Assembly (NCBI GenBank): GCA_024276825.1
Contig: JAJRWI010000042.1
Span: forward strand, 62,001 to 126,000
Direction: 5' to 3'
Length of the DNA: 64,000 bases
DNA from: an archaeon
Lineage (GTDB): Archaea > Asgardarchaeota > Thorarchaeia > Thorarchaeales > Thorarchaeaceae
In this document: positions 29,272-38,986 of the stretch, piece after piece
Layout of the letters: every line of letters starts with the position of its first letter
How positions within the stretch are numbered: the stretch's first letter is position 1
Program-made: the position numbers and the translations under genes
Notes under the pieces: model-generated
Database searches by the model: none
Seen by the model: only the letters and a program-made list of their open reading frames with translations
Told to the model about the DNA's origin: nothing

Positions 29272-29712
29272 ATGATGTCAGGAAACAATGATAGACCGAG
29301 AGTATTAAGAGCAATCAAGAAGTGTCTGTCCAATGCATTTGCCCATCTTGAGGATGCGATGGACGCGCTGGACGAGATTGGCAGAGGTTCGTTTGGAGCG
29401 GGCATGACACCATTGATAGGGGGCTATGCAATGAAAGATCCAAAGAGTTTCTATCGGACTGCCCTGATAAGTATCGACTCTATGGAAAAGGCTCTACGTC
29501 CTTTGGCAATCAGGGTTCGTGATGGCAGAGTGAATGAGAGTCATTTTACCGATGAGAGAGCACTCGTCATACTCATGGACATTATTGAAACTGACTATGA
29601 TTACATGATAATAAGGCTTTCAAAAGAATTGGGTCGTGATTCAACATGGTACAAGCTGCGCGAGATCCGGACCAAGATCAAAGAAGTATTAGAGATGGTA
29701 GCTGAAGAATAA
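29272..29712 (+). CDS. Helical protein of unknown function
   Basis: 146-aa ORF with good codon structure. Confidence 0.55.
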   Translation: MMSGNNDRPRVLRAIKKCLSNAFAHLEDAMDALDEIGRGSFGAGMTPLIGGYAMKDPKSFYRTALISIDSMEKALRPLAIRVRDGRVNESHFTDERALVILMDIIETDYDYMIIRLSKELGRDSTWYKLREIRTKIKEVLEMVAEE

Positions 29713-29931
29713 AAATACAAAATGATAGATTATTCTATATAATATAATGTTATCATGCAATATGTTTTAATATAGCATAAGCGCTATGTGATGATGCGTA
29801 ATAAAACCACAATGGCAAAGGTATAAATGGGACATTACAAGACTTCGTAGTTAAGTAGATGATAAATAGAAAATGTGGTTTATGGTCATATAATACAGGG
29901 ATGAATTGCAAACAAATGAAACGACTCGGAA

Positions 29932-30846
29932 GTGAATTTGATGTTAGAGTTACTGGCCAACCGCGCTTTGTCTGGACTGATTGTAATGGGTCTATTGGCG
30001 ACCCTTGCTTACAAAGCCGGTTTTGTTGATATTTCGGGTCTCGTTAGTGCCTTTGCCATTGGCTTTCTTGTCTGGTATACAGGAGGTCCAGCAGCTTTTA
30101 GTCTCCTATTGTTCTTCTTTCTAAGTTCAGGTATTGCCACCAAGTTCAAGTACAAGGCAAAAGCAAAGCGTGGACTGGCTCAGGAAGGTAAAGGCAGAAG
30201 ATCATGGAAGAATGTCATTGGCAGCGGAATAATACCGTTGCTCTTCTCGATAGCAATCTACATCGCCCCCACACAGGACATTCAATATTGGATGTTCGGG
30301 GGTTTTATTGGAGCTGTGGCCACAACCTCTGCTGATACATTGGCCAGTGAGATTGGAGTGTTCAGTAAGAGAAAACCCAGACTGATAACTCATCTTCGAA
30401 GAAAGGTCCCCAGAGGAACAATTGGGGCAGTTTCACTTCTTGGTGAGGGTGTTGCAGTTCTTGCAGGTGTCGTCATCGGAACCATTGCTCTTGCTTTTGC
30501 ATTCCTAGCACCTGCTACGGTTCCTATTGCCACATCACAACAGTTGTTATTCATCATGCCCCTATCAGTCTTGACTGCCTTCATAGGCTGCAATCTAGAC
30601 AGTCTTTTAGGAGCAGTGTTTCAGAACAGATTTGTCTGTGAGATCTGCGGTGCAATTACAGATAAAGAGTTTCATTGTGATTATGAAACCAAATACATAG
30701 GCGGCTTCAAACGATTCACAAACATGCATGTGAACCTTGGCTCGTCAGGAATGGGTGCAACCATGGGTGTGATTCTTGGAGCAGGACTGTTTGTTTGGAT
30801 CTTGGGTGGTCTGTTCTTCTGGATGTTAGCCTCTTCGAGCAGTTAG
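29932..30846 (+). CDS. DUF92 family membrane protein (VTE6-like)
   Basis: 304 aa; ATTSADTLASEIGVFSKRKPRLITHLRRKVPRGTIGAVSLLGEG, GCNLDSLLGA. Confidence 0.8.
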   Translation: MNLMLELLANRALSGLIVMGLLATLAYKAGFVDISGLVSAFAIGFLVWYTGGPAAFSLLLFFFLSSGIATKFKYKAKAKRGLAQEGKGRRSWKNVIGSGIIPLLFSIAIYIAPTQDIQYWMFGGFIGAVATTSADTLASEIGVFSKRKPRLITHLRRKVPRGTIGAVSLLGEGVAVLAGVVIGTIALAFAFLAPATVPIATSQQLLFIMPLSVLTAFIGCNLDSLLGAVFQNRFVCEICGAITDKEFHCDYETKYIGGFKRFTNMHVNLGSSGMGATMGVILGAGLFVWILGGLFFWMLASSSS

Positions 30847-30887
30847 TAGTTTATTTTTAGAAACAATTAAATAGTTCGCGATATTCA

Positions 30888-31730
30888 ATGCACGAATTAC
30901 TACAATTACTGAAGGTAGCAAAAATGGGTATTCGAGCGCAATCAAAGACTTTTACTTGGGCGTTAACAGGAATCTTTGCTGCTGTCCATTTCGTGCTGAC
31001 AATTTTCCCCTACACTGTCGGTGTGGGAGGTGGAGGAGCATATATCTCACTTGGACTGCTATCAGGTCCAATAATAGGATTAATTCTTGGCCCCGTGTTT
31101 GGCCCCATCGCTGTGTTTATGGGCGGACTGCTTGGGGCTGCGGTAAACCCCGGAAGCGCGATTCTTGGACTACTTACACCCATACCTGCAACCGTTGCAG
31201 CACTTATCACAGGCTCTTTGAGGACCAAGAGGACATACATCACACCAATAATTCTGGCACTTGGGATAATGGCATTTCTAACAACACCAGTTGGTAGATT
31301 CATTCCCAGTTATGCATGGATGCATGATCTAGCGCTCCTACTATCATTCATCCTCTTTATCCCAATAATGACAAAAGCGCTGAACTATGAGGGCGACAGA
31401 AAGTCTCTTGCAAGAGTTTCTACAATATCAGTTGCCTTGTTCATTGCAGCATTTGCAGCAATCATGGCAGATCACATCATTGGATCGTTCATAGGAGTAT
31501 ACTATTTTCAGATGGTATATGGATTCCAACCAGATTCTCTCATTGTGATCTTTGGTTTCGTCATGACTGTATATCCACTAGAACGAATAGTGGCAATTAT
31601 TGTTACCACTATCGTCTTGGTATCACTAGATGTTGTTCTATCTGCCACCAACTTCATACTGCCCACATCAACAGCATTCTCAGAAGGAGTGCAAGAACTC
31701 GAAGAGAATGATGAAGCATCAGAAGGTTGA
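30888..31730 (+). CDS. ECF-transporter S-component-like membrane protein
   Basis: 280 aa multi-TM Gly-rich protein; ECF assignment is by general appearance only. Confidence 0.5.
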   Translation: MHELLQLLKVAKMGIRAQSKTFTWALTGIFAAVHFVLTIFPYTVGVGGGGAYISLGLLSGPIIGLILGPVFGPIAVFMGGLLGAAVNPGSAILGLLTPIPATVAALITGSLRTKRTYITPIILALGIMAFLTTPVGRFIPSYAWMHDLALLLSFILFIPIMTKALNYEGDRKSLARVSTISVALFIAAFAAIMADHIIGSFIGVYYFQMVYGFQPDSLIVIFGFVMTVYPLERIVAIIVTTIVLVSLDVVLSATNFILPTSTAFSEGVQELEENDEASEG

Positions 31731-31743
31731 GTTTAATAAGACT

Positions 31744-31780
31744 GAGAATTGCACCATATTCTGGGGCAATTCTCTTTTTT
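31744..31780 (+). terminator. Hairpin terminator
   Basis: gagaattgc (31744-31752) / gcaattctc (31766-31774) followed by tttttt. Confidence 0.7.
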
Positions 31781-31841
31781 ATCGCCAGCTATTGCGTGAA
31801 ATGTATCGAATTGGGACTGGCCTGGTGAGAACCAGTTGTCA

Positions 31842-32025
31842 GTGTTGCGCGTGGATACGAAAAACCCGGATAGAGTTGAACACTCGTAAATTAAAGATAT
31901 AATTAATTGTCCAAAATCATACAATCTAGATAGATTTCATACAAGACTCACTTTTGAAATATGTCCAATGCCGCTTTCCTGGCGTGCAGAACTCAGAGGT
32001 CCAGACTATTCCATTTAAAATTAAC
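31842..32025 (-). repeat. Dispersed ~185-bp repeat, copy B (degenerate)
   Basis: gtgttgcgcgtggatacg...gaaatatgtccaatgccgctttcctggcgtgcagaactcagaggtccagactattccatttaaaattaac, collinear with copies A and D. Confidence 0.7.
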
Positions 32026-32081
32026 AGTTCAAACACTTATTCTTAGACGAAACTTCATATACATTTGATACAAGAATATCC

Positions 32082-32981
32082 GTGAGGTGGAAGGTTCCAC
32101 CCGCTAAACAACTTTCAAGAAGTATTAAAGGAAGGAGCAAAAAGAACTTGCAACTATTGGATTTTGGTACGTGGACCCTGATTTTCCTTGGTGGCTTTTT
32201 CATCCTCATGTTTATCGCCAGTGGAATCAGGGTGCTTAAAGAATGGGAACGCGTGGCTATTCTTAGACTCGGTAAATTCAAACATATTGCGGGACCAGGG
32301 ATAATCTGGGTCACTCCATTGATCGACAGGGTCGCAATGAAAGTGTCTCTCCGTCTTCTTACCTACGCCTTCAAGACCGAACGATCTCTCACAAAAGACA
32401 ATGTTCCTGTGGTTGTTGATGCGGTCATGTATTTCAGAGTCATTGACGTTGAAAAGGCTATCCTCAGCGTTGAACGTTATACAACCGCTGTCGAACTCGC
32501 TGCTCAGACAACCCTCAGAGAAACCATCGGTAAGGTTACTCTAGATGATCTTCTATCTGAGAGAGACCAGATTGCAGGCCATTTGCAGGAACTCATTGAT
32601 GAGAAGACAGAACATTGGGGCGTCAAGGTTTCGAGTGTAGAGATCAGAGATGTTGTGATTCCATCGCAATTGCAAGATGCAATGAGTCGTGAGGCACAGG
32701 CCGAGAGAGAACGGAGAGCGAGGGTGACATTGGCACAAGCGGAGCTAGAGGCGGCAGAGAACATGTTGAAGGCGGCCCACAGGTATGAGGAATCGGAAGT
32801 AGGGTTTGTGCTGAGAATTTGGAATGTGTTGCAAGAGATCAGCAAGAACGCAAACCTAATAATCATGGTGCCAACGAACGTACCACATGTGGGCATTTCA
32901 GCAGCAACAGCGGCAGCATTATCTGCAGGAACGGGAGGATTGAAGCTCCCACCAGATAAAGGAACCACAAGGCAGAGATAG
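32082..32981 (+). CDS. Stomatin/slipin-like SPFH-domain protein
   Basis: IRVLKEWERVAILRLGKFKHIAGPGIIWVTPLIDRVAMKVSLR...VVIPSQLQDAMSREAQAERERRARVTLAQAE. Confidence 0.92.
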   Translation: MRWKVPPAKQLSRSIKGRSKKNLQLLDFGTWTLIFLGGFFILMFIASGIRVLKEWERVAILRLGKFKHIAGPGIIWVTPLIDRVAMKVSLRLLTYAFKTERSLTKDNVPVVVDAVMYFRVIDVEKAILSVERYTTAVELAAQTTLRETIGKVTLDDLLSERDQIAGHLQELIDEKTEHWGVKVSSVEIRDVVIPSQLQDAMSREAQAERERRARVTLAQAELEAAENMLKAAHRYEESEVGFVLRIWNVLQEISKNANLIIMVPTNVPHVGISAATAAALSAGTGGLKLPPDKGTTRQR

Positions 32982-33019
32982 AGGGCGGAGCGACCTGGAC
33001 GACAGGGAGGAGATAGGAA

Positions 33020-33715
33020 TTGGATGCATGGATAAAGATCCTACTTGTGATGTTCATGATGTCAGCTCTAAGTATAGTAATTGGGTACATGTTGTTTGAC
33101 CCGTTCATAGGGCTGATACTACTGGGAGTCATTCTCACTCTCATGGTGGTGACCGTTGAGCCTGCCACAGGAAAGGCCATGGTACAGGTTGTCATACCTC
33201 TAGTGATTCTGCTGTTCCTCTTTGAGATCATGTTAAACCCAGCATTCACATTTGATGCTTGGATGTTGTTGGTAGTAGGTATAGTTCTATACCTGATGTT
33301 CACCATGTTCACAGGAGGAGGAGCAATAGGTGGTTCGTTAATTGACGCCAAGGTGGCCCTAAAGCTGTTTCCAATCTACGGCCTGATGATATTCATCTCA
33401 ATGTGGATTGACCCAACATTTAGAACCACGGTTTACATCATGGTGGGTTCCGTGGGTCTCCTAATGGCCATATATATGGTCTTTCTGAGAGGATATGACA
33501 AGTGGCCTCGGTATCAATATGGAGCAGCACAAAGCGCTATCGCAATCACAGACATTGACCCAAAAGGGAAGGTTCGTGTAGGCGCCGAAATCTGGTGGGC
33601 AAAGATCATGCCGAACACACCACCAATCCGTGAGGGTGAGGAAGTGGCAATCCTTGGGATGAAGGGCATGACAATGATAGTTGCCCGAGAGGCTCCCGCT
33701 TCGGAGATTGTCTGA
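33020..33715 (+). CDS. NfeD-like membrane protein (stomatin partner)
   Basis: TM segments plus C-terminal OB-type GAAQSAIAITDIDPKGKVRVGAEIWWAKIMPNTPPIREGEEVAILGMKGMTMIV. Confidence 0.85.
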   Translation: MDAWIKILLVMFMMSALSIVIGYMLFDPFIGLILLGVILTLMVVTVEPATGKAMVQVVIPLVILLFLFEIMLNPAFTFDAWMLLVVGIVLYLMFTMFTGGGAIGGSLIDAKVALKLFPIYGLMIFISMWIDPTFRTTVYIMVGSVGLLMAIYMVFLRGYDKWPRYQYGAAQSAIAITDIDPKGKVRVGAEIWWAKIMPNTPPIREGEEVAILGMKGMTMIVAREAPASEIV

Positions 33716-33742
33716 TCAAACAGGAGAGGGGTCAATTCCCTC

Positions 33743-34555
33743 TCACTTACTTTCTTTTCTCATCGAGAGTAATTGCCAGATGATTGAGAGGCCAAAGAGA
33801 AAGCCCACAATAGAAGTCAGGCCCCACTCAATTTGAAATATCTCTGGAAGTAAGACTGGGTTATTGGGAAATATTGGAAAGAGTGAGTAGGCAAGAACAT
33901 TCCATGAGAAGTGGAAACCGATTGGAATCCAAAGTCTTCTTCCCGACATGTAGTATGAATAGGCAAGGACCACACCCCCAAGAAACAGATTTAGAGAGAA
34001 CATCAGGATAAGGTGTAGCGGTACTGTTCCCAATGGACTGTACCAGTTAAAGTGAACTAGCGAGAATACCAGAGACCCTAGTATTATTGCCTTTTGTCTG
34101 CCCCAGACCTTCTCCATCCGAGTGACCATGTAACCTCGATAACTGATCTCCTCAAGCACTGCCACTGGTATCGCAATCAATGCAACACTCACCACAAGGT
34201 CAAGATTTAGGGTTGTTGGGTCACGAAGCTGACCACCAAAAAGCAATGCCAGAGTAAAGACCAGTCCTGCAGCTGCGATTCCTGAAACAAGGCCAATAAT
34301 CAGGTCTACGAAGAGATTGCGGTCCTCAAGATTAAAACCCAAGTCAGATATTGAAACTCCACCTTCTGCCTTGAGTGACCATATCACTGCAATGTACATC
34401 AATGGAAATGTCAGTAGGGAGAAGAGAGCTGCCATAGCGTCATATGAGGTGGTGCCTCTGAAGGGTGAAGACATGACATGAGGCATTTCAACAATCAAAA
34501 ACATCGCAAGAACAAACCAAATCACCCTGATCAGAGTGGAATCATCTTTGCTCAT
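33743..34555 (-). CDS. CPBP-family intramembrane metalloprotease (CAAX protease-like)
   Basis: EEISYRGYMVTRME, SLVHFNWY, GFHFSWNVLAY motifs. Confidence 0.85.
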   Translation of the reverse strand: MSKDDSTLIRVIWFVLAMFLIVEMPHVMSSPFRGTTSYDAMAALFSLLTFPLMYIAVIWSLKAEGGVSISDLGFNLEDRNLFVDLIIGLVSGIAAAGLVFTLALLFGGQLRDPTTLNLDLVVSVALIAIPVAVLEEISYRGYMVTRMEKVWGRQKAIILGSLVFSLVHFNWYSPLGTVPLHLILMFSLNLFLGGVVLAYSYYMSGRRLWIPIGFHFSWNVLAYSLFPIFPNNPVLLPEIFQIEWGLTSIVGFLFGLSIIWQLLSMRKESK

Positions 34556-34633
34556 TGATAATCACAGCCGCATGGAGAAAAGCTACGTGCTAAATTAATT
34601 TATCCACCCAACTGATTTAAGTAGTGGTCGTTA

Positions 34634-35884
34634 TTGAAATTATACCAGTTCAATTGTATATTGAATTGTAGACAGTTGATGGAAGGTGTTCATCGAACCG
34701 GAGGAATTCCATTGTCGGAAATTAGGCGCTTGCTGTTGGAATTCGAGTTAGAAAATGTTGCCCGCTTGGCAAATAAGACAGCCAAATATAAGAAAGCACT
34801 AGTCAAGTCTTTTTCGGACCCTTCTGAGATTGTGAGAGAGCGGGCATTACTTGCTTCAATAGACATGGCTGATCCCACTCTGGTCGATGACATCGTGAAT
34901 GCATTAAATGATGAAGACGCTGATGTGAGAATTGCTTGTGCACAGGCCTTAGCTTGGTACCAACAGCCCAAAACTGTGCCTTACATGCTTAGAGGACTTC
35001 TTGATGAAAACCCGTGGGTCAGATCACATTGTGCCGCGGGCCTATCAAAAATGTTAGAGGGCCCCATCTGGGCGAGGATTCCAAAGGAGGACATCAAGAA
35101 AATAATTGATGGTTTTCCAAACATGACAGATGAAGAGATTGCATCATTCCTTACCAGTCTAAATCTTGTTCCAGATGCAATCAATCGACTTGTGAGATGG
35201 CACAAGGAGAATTTCGAGCTGGACATTGATGATTCGATATTAATGGAGGAACTTGAGGGCAAGCCAATTATTCTTGAGTCTGCCGAAGGCACATTGGAGC
35301 CCATAACTCCACCCACACATGGGAGCACCACATCCGAACCTGAGATATCGCCTGAAGTGCAATTGATTCTGAGTGAGCTGCCCGAAGACATTGTTGCAAC
35401 ACTTCCGCCTGAAGACCTTAGAAGGCTCACACCAAGTTCAGCTAGAGAGCTGGTTGAGAAACTTAAGGATCAGTTGGGAATTGAAGAGGAACCACCCAAG
35501 AAAAAGAAAAAGGTCAAGGTCCGAAAGGTCAAGCGGGTGAAAAAGAAAAAGAAGGGTCCGACACGTTCACAACTCCTCAAAAAGATTCCAAAGAGTGTTC
35601 GTGATTCAGTTGGAGAAGAGGCTCTTCAAAGTCTGACTGTTGAGGAACTTGAGGCTCTGATTGCAGCTTCGCCCGAGGAGGAGGTAGAAAGACCTAAAGA
35701 AAAGCCCAAAAAAGAGCCAGAGGGCAAACTTGCTGAGTTGATAGCCAAATACGGTGAGGAGAAGGCAGAGATTTTGATTAAATTGCCAGAAGATATGCTG
35801 TCAGGACTTGGCAAGAAGGAGATAGAAGAGATGGACCTCGATACTCTTCAGAGCCTAGTAGATGCCCTAGGCCCCCCAGAATGA
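34634..35884 (+). CDS. HEAT-repeat protein with basic linker and C-terminal helical repeats
   Basis: HEAT units DPSEIVRERALLASIDMADP..VDDIVNALNDEDADVRIACAQALAWY..; KKKKKVKVRKVKRVKKKKKGP linker; start could be internal ATG 34679. Confidence 0.75.
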   Translation: MKLYQFNCILNCRQLMEGVHRTGGIPLSEIRRLLLEFELENVARLANKTAKYKKALVKSFSDPSEIVRERALLASIDMADPTLVDDIVNALNDEDADVRIACAQALAWYQQPKTVPYMLRGLLDENPWVRSHCAAGLSKMLEGPIWARIPKEDIKKIIDGFPNMTDEEIASFLTSLNLVPDAINRLVRWHKENFELDIDDSILMEELEGKPIILESAEGTLEPITPPTHGSTTSEPEISPEVQLILSELPEDIVATLPPEDLRRLTPSSARELVEKLKDQLGIEEEPPKKKKKVKVRKVKRVKKKKKGPTRSQLLKKIPKSVRDSVGEEALQSLTVEELEALIAASPEEEVERPKEKPKKEPEGKLAELIAKYGEEKAEILIKLPEDMLSGLGKKEIEEMDLDTLQSLVDALGPPE

Positions 35885-35985
35885 AGAGAGGTATATCTTC
35901 CGTATAGCACTACATAAAAAGTAATGATTGAAAAAGAATGGTGTAGATATACGAATGAAGAATATGAGAAGGGGAATTCTGCCAA

Positions 35986-38574
35986 GTGATTTTAGTTGAG
36001 GACACAAAGACAGGCAAAAAGGAACAATTCGTTGTTCTTGATGCATTTATCAGCCTTGGACATGTAAGAGCAGGCAGAATATCGAGAACATTCGGCTTCG
36101 AAAATGTAATGAAATTTTACATGAAGATCGAGAAGCGGCTGAAGAAGTATTCTAAAAAGTATCATGATGCTTATCGATATCATCTGATTGATTCGCCCTT
36201 TGAGAGACTGCCACTTGTTGGTATGCTTTATCAAAATGCCTTGGAAGCTTCTAGCTGGTTAGTTGATTTTTTTATTGCTCATCCTCTAATGCGAATAAAG
36301 AAGAAGAGCCTGTCAAAAGGGCAAATACGTGATAATATTGCATCCACATATCGTTGGTCCATATGGCCGCCATTCAGCACAAGATTGTATAACTCACAGG
36401 ACCTTAGGACGAATATCGCAACAAAGGAAGGATGGGGGTGCACGCTAGATCATGCGTCTCTTAATGAGTGTCTGGCAGACAAACGAAGGGATAAAGTAAG
36501 GAGCTATATCATCTCAAGACTTCCAATCTTCATTGAACTTGATGAACCAGATGAATTAGATGCCCTGTTAAAATGGTTAATCTCAGTCAAGGAGTCAAAT
36601 CTTCCCCAGCCCCGATTAATCATTAAGGTGAACTCTCATTTAAACTGGGGTAATGATCTAAAAAAGTTGCTTGACATTCCTAATTGTATGATTTCAACAG
36701 CAGGCGCTACGATTCAGTCGCTTGCAGCATTGATCAAGACTGCTATGTCCAAGTTTAGGGACAGGTGGTCTACACGGTTTGTCTTTGCGAGCAATTATCC
36801 AAATGTAAATGAGGGCGATGAGGTTTCAGAGATACTTAGTCTACTTCTCAGCAAGAGTTTGTCTGCAGAGCCCGAGGATGTACAAAGAATACTCGCAGGA
36901 AACATCATGTCATTGTTGCCACCAAGGCCACCGTCCCTGAATTACATTGAGAATGATGTGTCAGTAGTTGCAGAAACACGGCTTGGAAATGTTGCATTGA
37001 ACGAGATGAGTAGGGTTCTACAACTTCTTGCAGCAAAGGGGCGACATGGTGTAGTTTCTGTGGATTTCATGATAGCAGATGGTGGTGGAAAGATTGACAC
37101 TAGCAGTTTCATCTTTACCATCAGAGAGGGGAGAACAGATTCTGCAACAAATCTTGGTATAGTCATTGAGAAAGATGGTACATTCAGAGTGACAGGTTGG
37201 AGGAGGGCCTTTAACGAGATGTTGCCAGCCAGAAACAACAAGGTATTCTCAACCCTTATGCGTTCTGCGACACAGTCTGGAGCTATTATGTTGAGTTCGC
37301 CAACTCATATCTCACAGTTTGTGAAAAGTCTATTAAAAGGCCTAAGAGTTTTAGAAACTAATGAGATAATTGCCTCTTTGCGATTCAAAGTCAGATATGG
37401 GGTGCTAAAGCTGGGGAGCATTGCGATGAATCCTGATGATATAGAAGCAATCAGATTAGAGAGAGATCATGCAATAATGCTGGAGGCATCAACGCAGACT
37501 TGGGGTGTGGCCAAGGTCATACCCAATCCATTGTGCCCTTCCAAATCAGTTATAATGTCACCAGACGAAGCAAGATTCTTGGGATTCAAGAGCCCATCAT
37601 ATATTGACATTGTGAGTTTCAATGACCAAGTAGTGCATCTTAAAGAGGCAGTATTCACTTTCAATATAGATGATAATATAAACGAGGTTGAAACTTTTTC
37701 ATTCATTGTGATACAACGCGACAAGATAGAGGAGATGATCAGAAGTCATTGGTTTGGGAGGGGTTTCAAGTTCTGGGTGAACCAAGATGCTAGCAGTCTA
37801 ATGTTTCAATTGACATGTACAAGTCCTGAATTAGAGGCAGGACAAATAGCAGAGATTGCATCAGGGAAGATTGCACTCAGTCCATCAAGAATTCTAGAGG
37901 ACTACAACATAGTAATTGGATTAGCATTATCGAAAGACATGCAAGATATCAAGCTCGCCTCTAGATTTTATCTTTCGGGAGCATTATCAGAGATAATCAA
38001 CAACTCATCAAGGATAATGCAGTTTGTTTCCAAACTCCGAGATGTCGAGTCGCGAATCAATATTTCAAAACTAGCAGCATTGATAGTACTAAATCTAGTA
38101 GCACCAAATAGAAATGATTGTGAGTTTGTCCTGTGTTCAAAGCACATTCAGCAGAACATCCCCGAGATGACTGGGATTTTGACGCCTATTCAAGATGGAC
38201 TCATCGAAAATCTTGGTGATATTATCATCAACTCATCATTACTAAATGAGAGAGATTCTGATACCATGTTCCAATTAATCAGTCAGAACCTGACACCAAA
38301 CAAGGAGATCCCAACACTTGTATTGCTTTTTACTGATTTAGCCCTATCAAAAATTAATGGCCTATTAAGAAAACACAAGATTAGTGAATTAGGGAGGAAG
38401 AATATTATCAGCATATTCTGGATGGGAAGCAATGAAACAAATGATACCCTCAACACAAACACGCAATTACAATTCATCCCGATTGAAGAGTTCTCCGCTC
38501 ACATCTTTGGAGGGTATCTTTTATCAGTGTTGGGTGACTTGATGAAACTGGACAGATCACCAAAGAACGAGTGA
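35986..38574 (+). CDS. 862-aa multidomain protein: catalytically degenerate amidohydrolase-like N-domain, possible VWA-like C-domain
   Basis: FVVLDAFISLGHV resembles VLDxHxHxG; RFVFASNYP resembles RFIFGSDYP; PTLVLLFTDLALSK...IISIFWMGS is VWA-like. Confidence 0.6.
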   Translation: MILVEDTKTGKKEQFVVLDAFISLGHVRAGRISRTFGFENVMKFYMKIEKRLKKYSKKYHDAYRYHLIDSPFERLPLVGMLYQNALEASSWLVDFFIAHPLMRIKKKSLSKGQIRDNIASTYRWSIWPPFSTRLYNSQDLRTNIATKEGWGCTLDHASLNECLADKRRDKVRSYIISRLPIFIELDEPDELDALLKWLISVKESNLPQPRLIIKVNSHLNWGNDLKKLLDIPNCMISTAGATIQSLAALIKTAMSKFRDRWSTRFVFASNYPNVNEGDEVSEILSLLLSKSLSAEPEDVQRILAGNIMSLLPPRPPSLNYIENDVSVVAETRLGNVALNEMSRVLQLLAAKGRHGVVSVDFMIADGGGKIDTSSFIFTIREGRTDSATNLGIVIEKDGTFRVTGWRRAFNEMLPARNNKVFSTLMRSATQSGAIMLSSPTHISQFVKSLLKGLRVLETNEIIASLRFKVRYGVLKLGSIAMNPDDIEAIRLERDHAIMLEASTQTWGVAKVIPNPLCPSKSVIMSPDEARFLGFKSPSYIDIVSFNDQVVHLKEAVFTFNIDDNINEVETFSFIVIQRDKIEEMIRSHWFGRGFKFWVNQDASSLMFQLTCTSPELEAGQIAEIASGKIALSPSRILEDYNIVIGLALSKDMQDIKLASRFYLSGALSEIINNSSRIMQFVSKLRDVESRINISKLAALIVLNLVAPNRNDCEFVLCSKHIQQNIPEMTGILTPIQDGLIENLGDIIINSSLLNERDSDTMFQLISQNLTPNKEIPTLVLLFTDLALSKINGLLRKHKISELGRKNIISIFWMGSNETNDTLNTNTQLQFIPIEEFSAHIFGGYLLSVLGDLMKLDRSPKNE

Positions 38575-38611
38575 TTGAGATCTACCCCGAGTATCCTTGC
38601 AGGTGATAATA

Positions 38612-38986
38612 ATGAGTAGCGAAGTCTTGATCAAGCTTGATTTTGAAGATGGACTTAAGTTGAGAGGAAAACTAGACAGAGTCTTGGCGCCTAGCATTGT
38701 TGAAGAGATAAAAGTCAGATGTCCTATAGAGGGCCGGGCCACATTGCTGAGAGGAGAGATGAAGATCACTCTTGGAATCAAGAAGGGTGTGCAAAAAGCC
38801 ACGAAAGAGGTCAGGCGAGGTCAGATTGCATATATGCCATTGGGAGACCTTCTTTGCATCTACCTGAAGGACATGCAAACATATAGCCCCGTTAATATTC
38901 TGGGTTCAGTGTTGACTGATGAAACTCTTGAGAGATTGAATGATGTGAGAAGAGGTTCCAAGGTGACCATTGCTCTTGTTGAGTAA
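38612..38986 (+). CDS. Cyclophilin-like fold protein (TM1367/DUF3830-like)
   Basis: GRATLLRGEMKITLGIKKGVQKATKEVRRGQIAYMPLGDLLCIYLKD...NILGSV; ORF track start 38597, ATG at about 38612 preferred. Confidence 0.65.
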   Translation: MSSEVLIKLDFEDGLKLRGKLDRVLAPSIVEEIKVRCPIEGRATLLRGEMKITLGIKKGVQKATKEVRRGQIAYMPLGDLLCIYLKDMQTYSPVNILGSVLTDETLERLNDVRRGSKVTIALVE

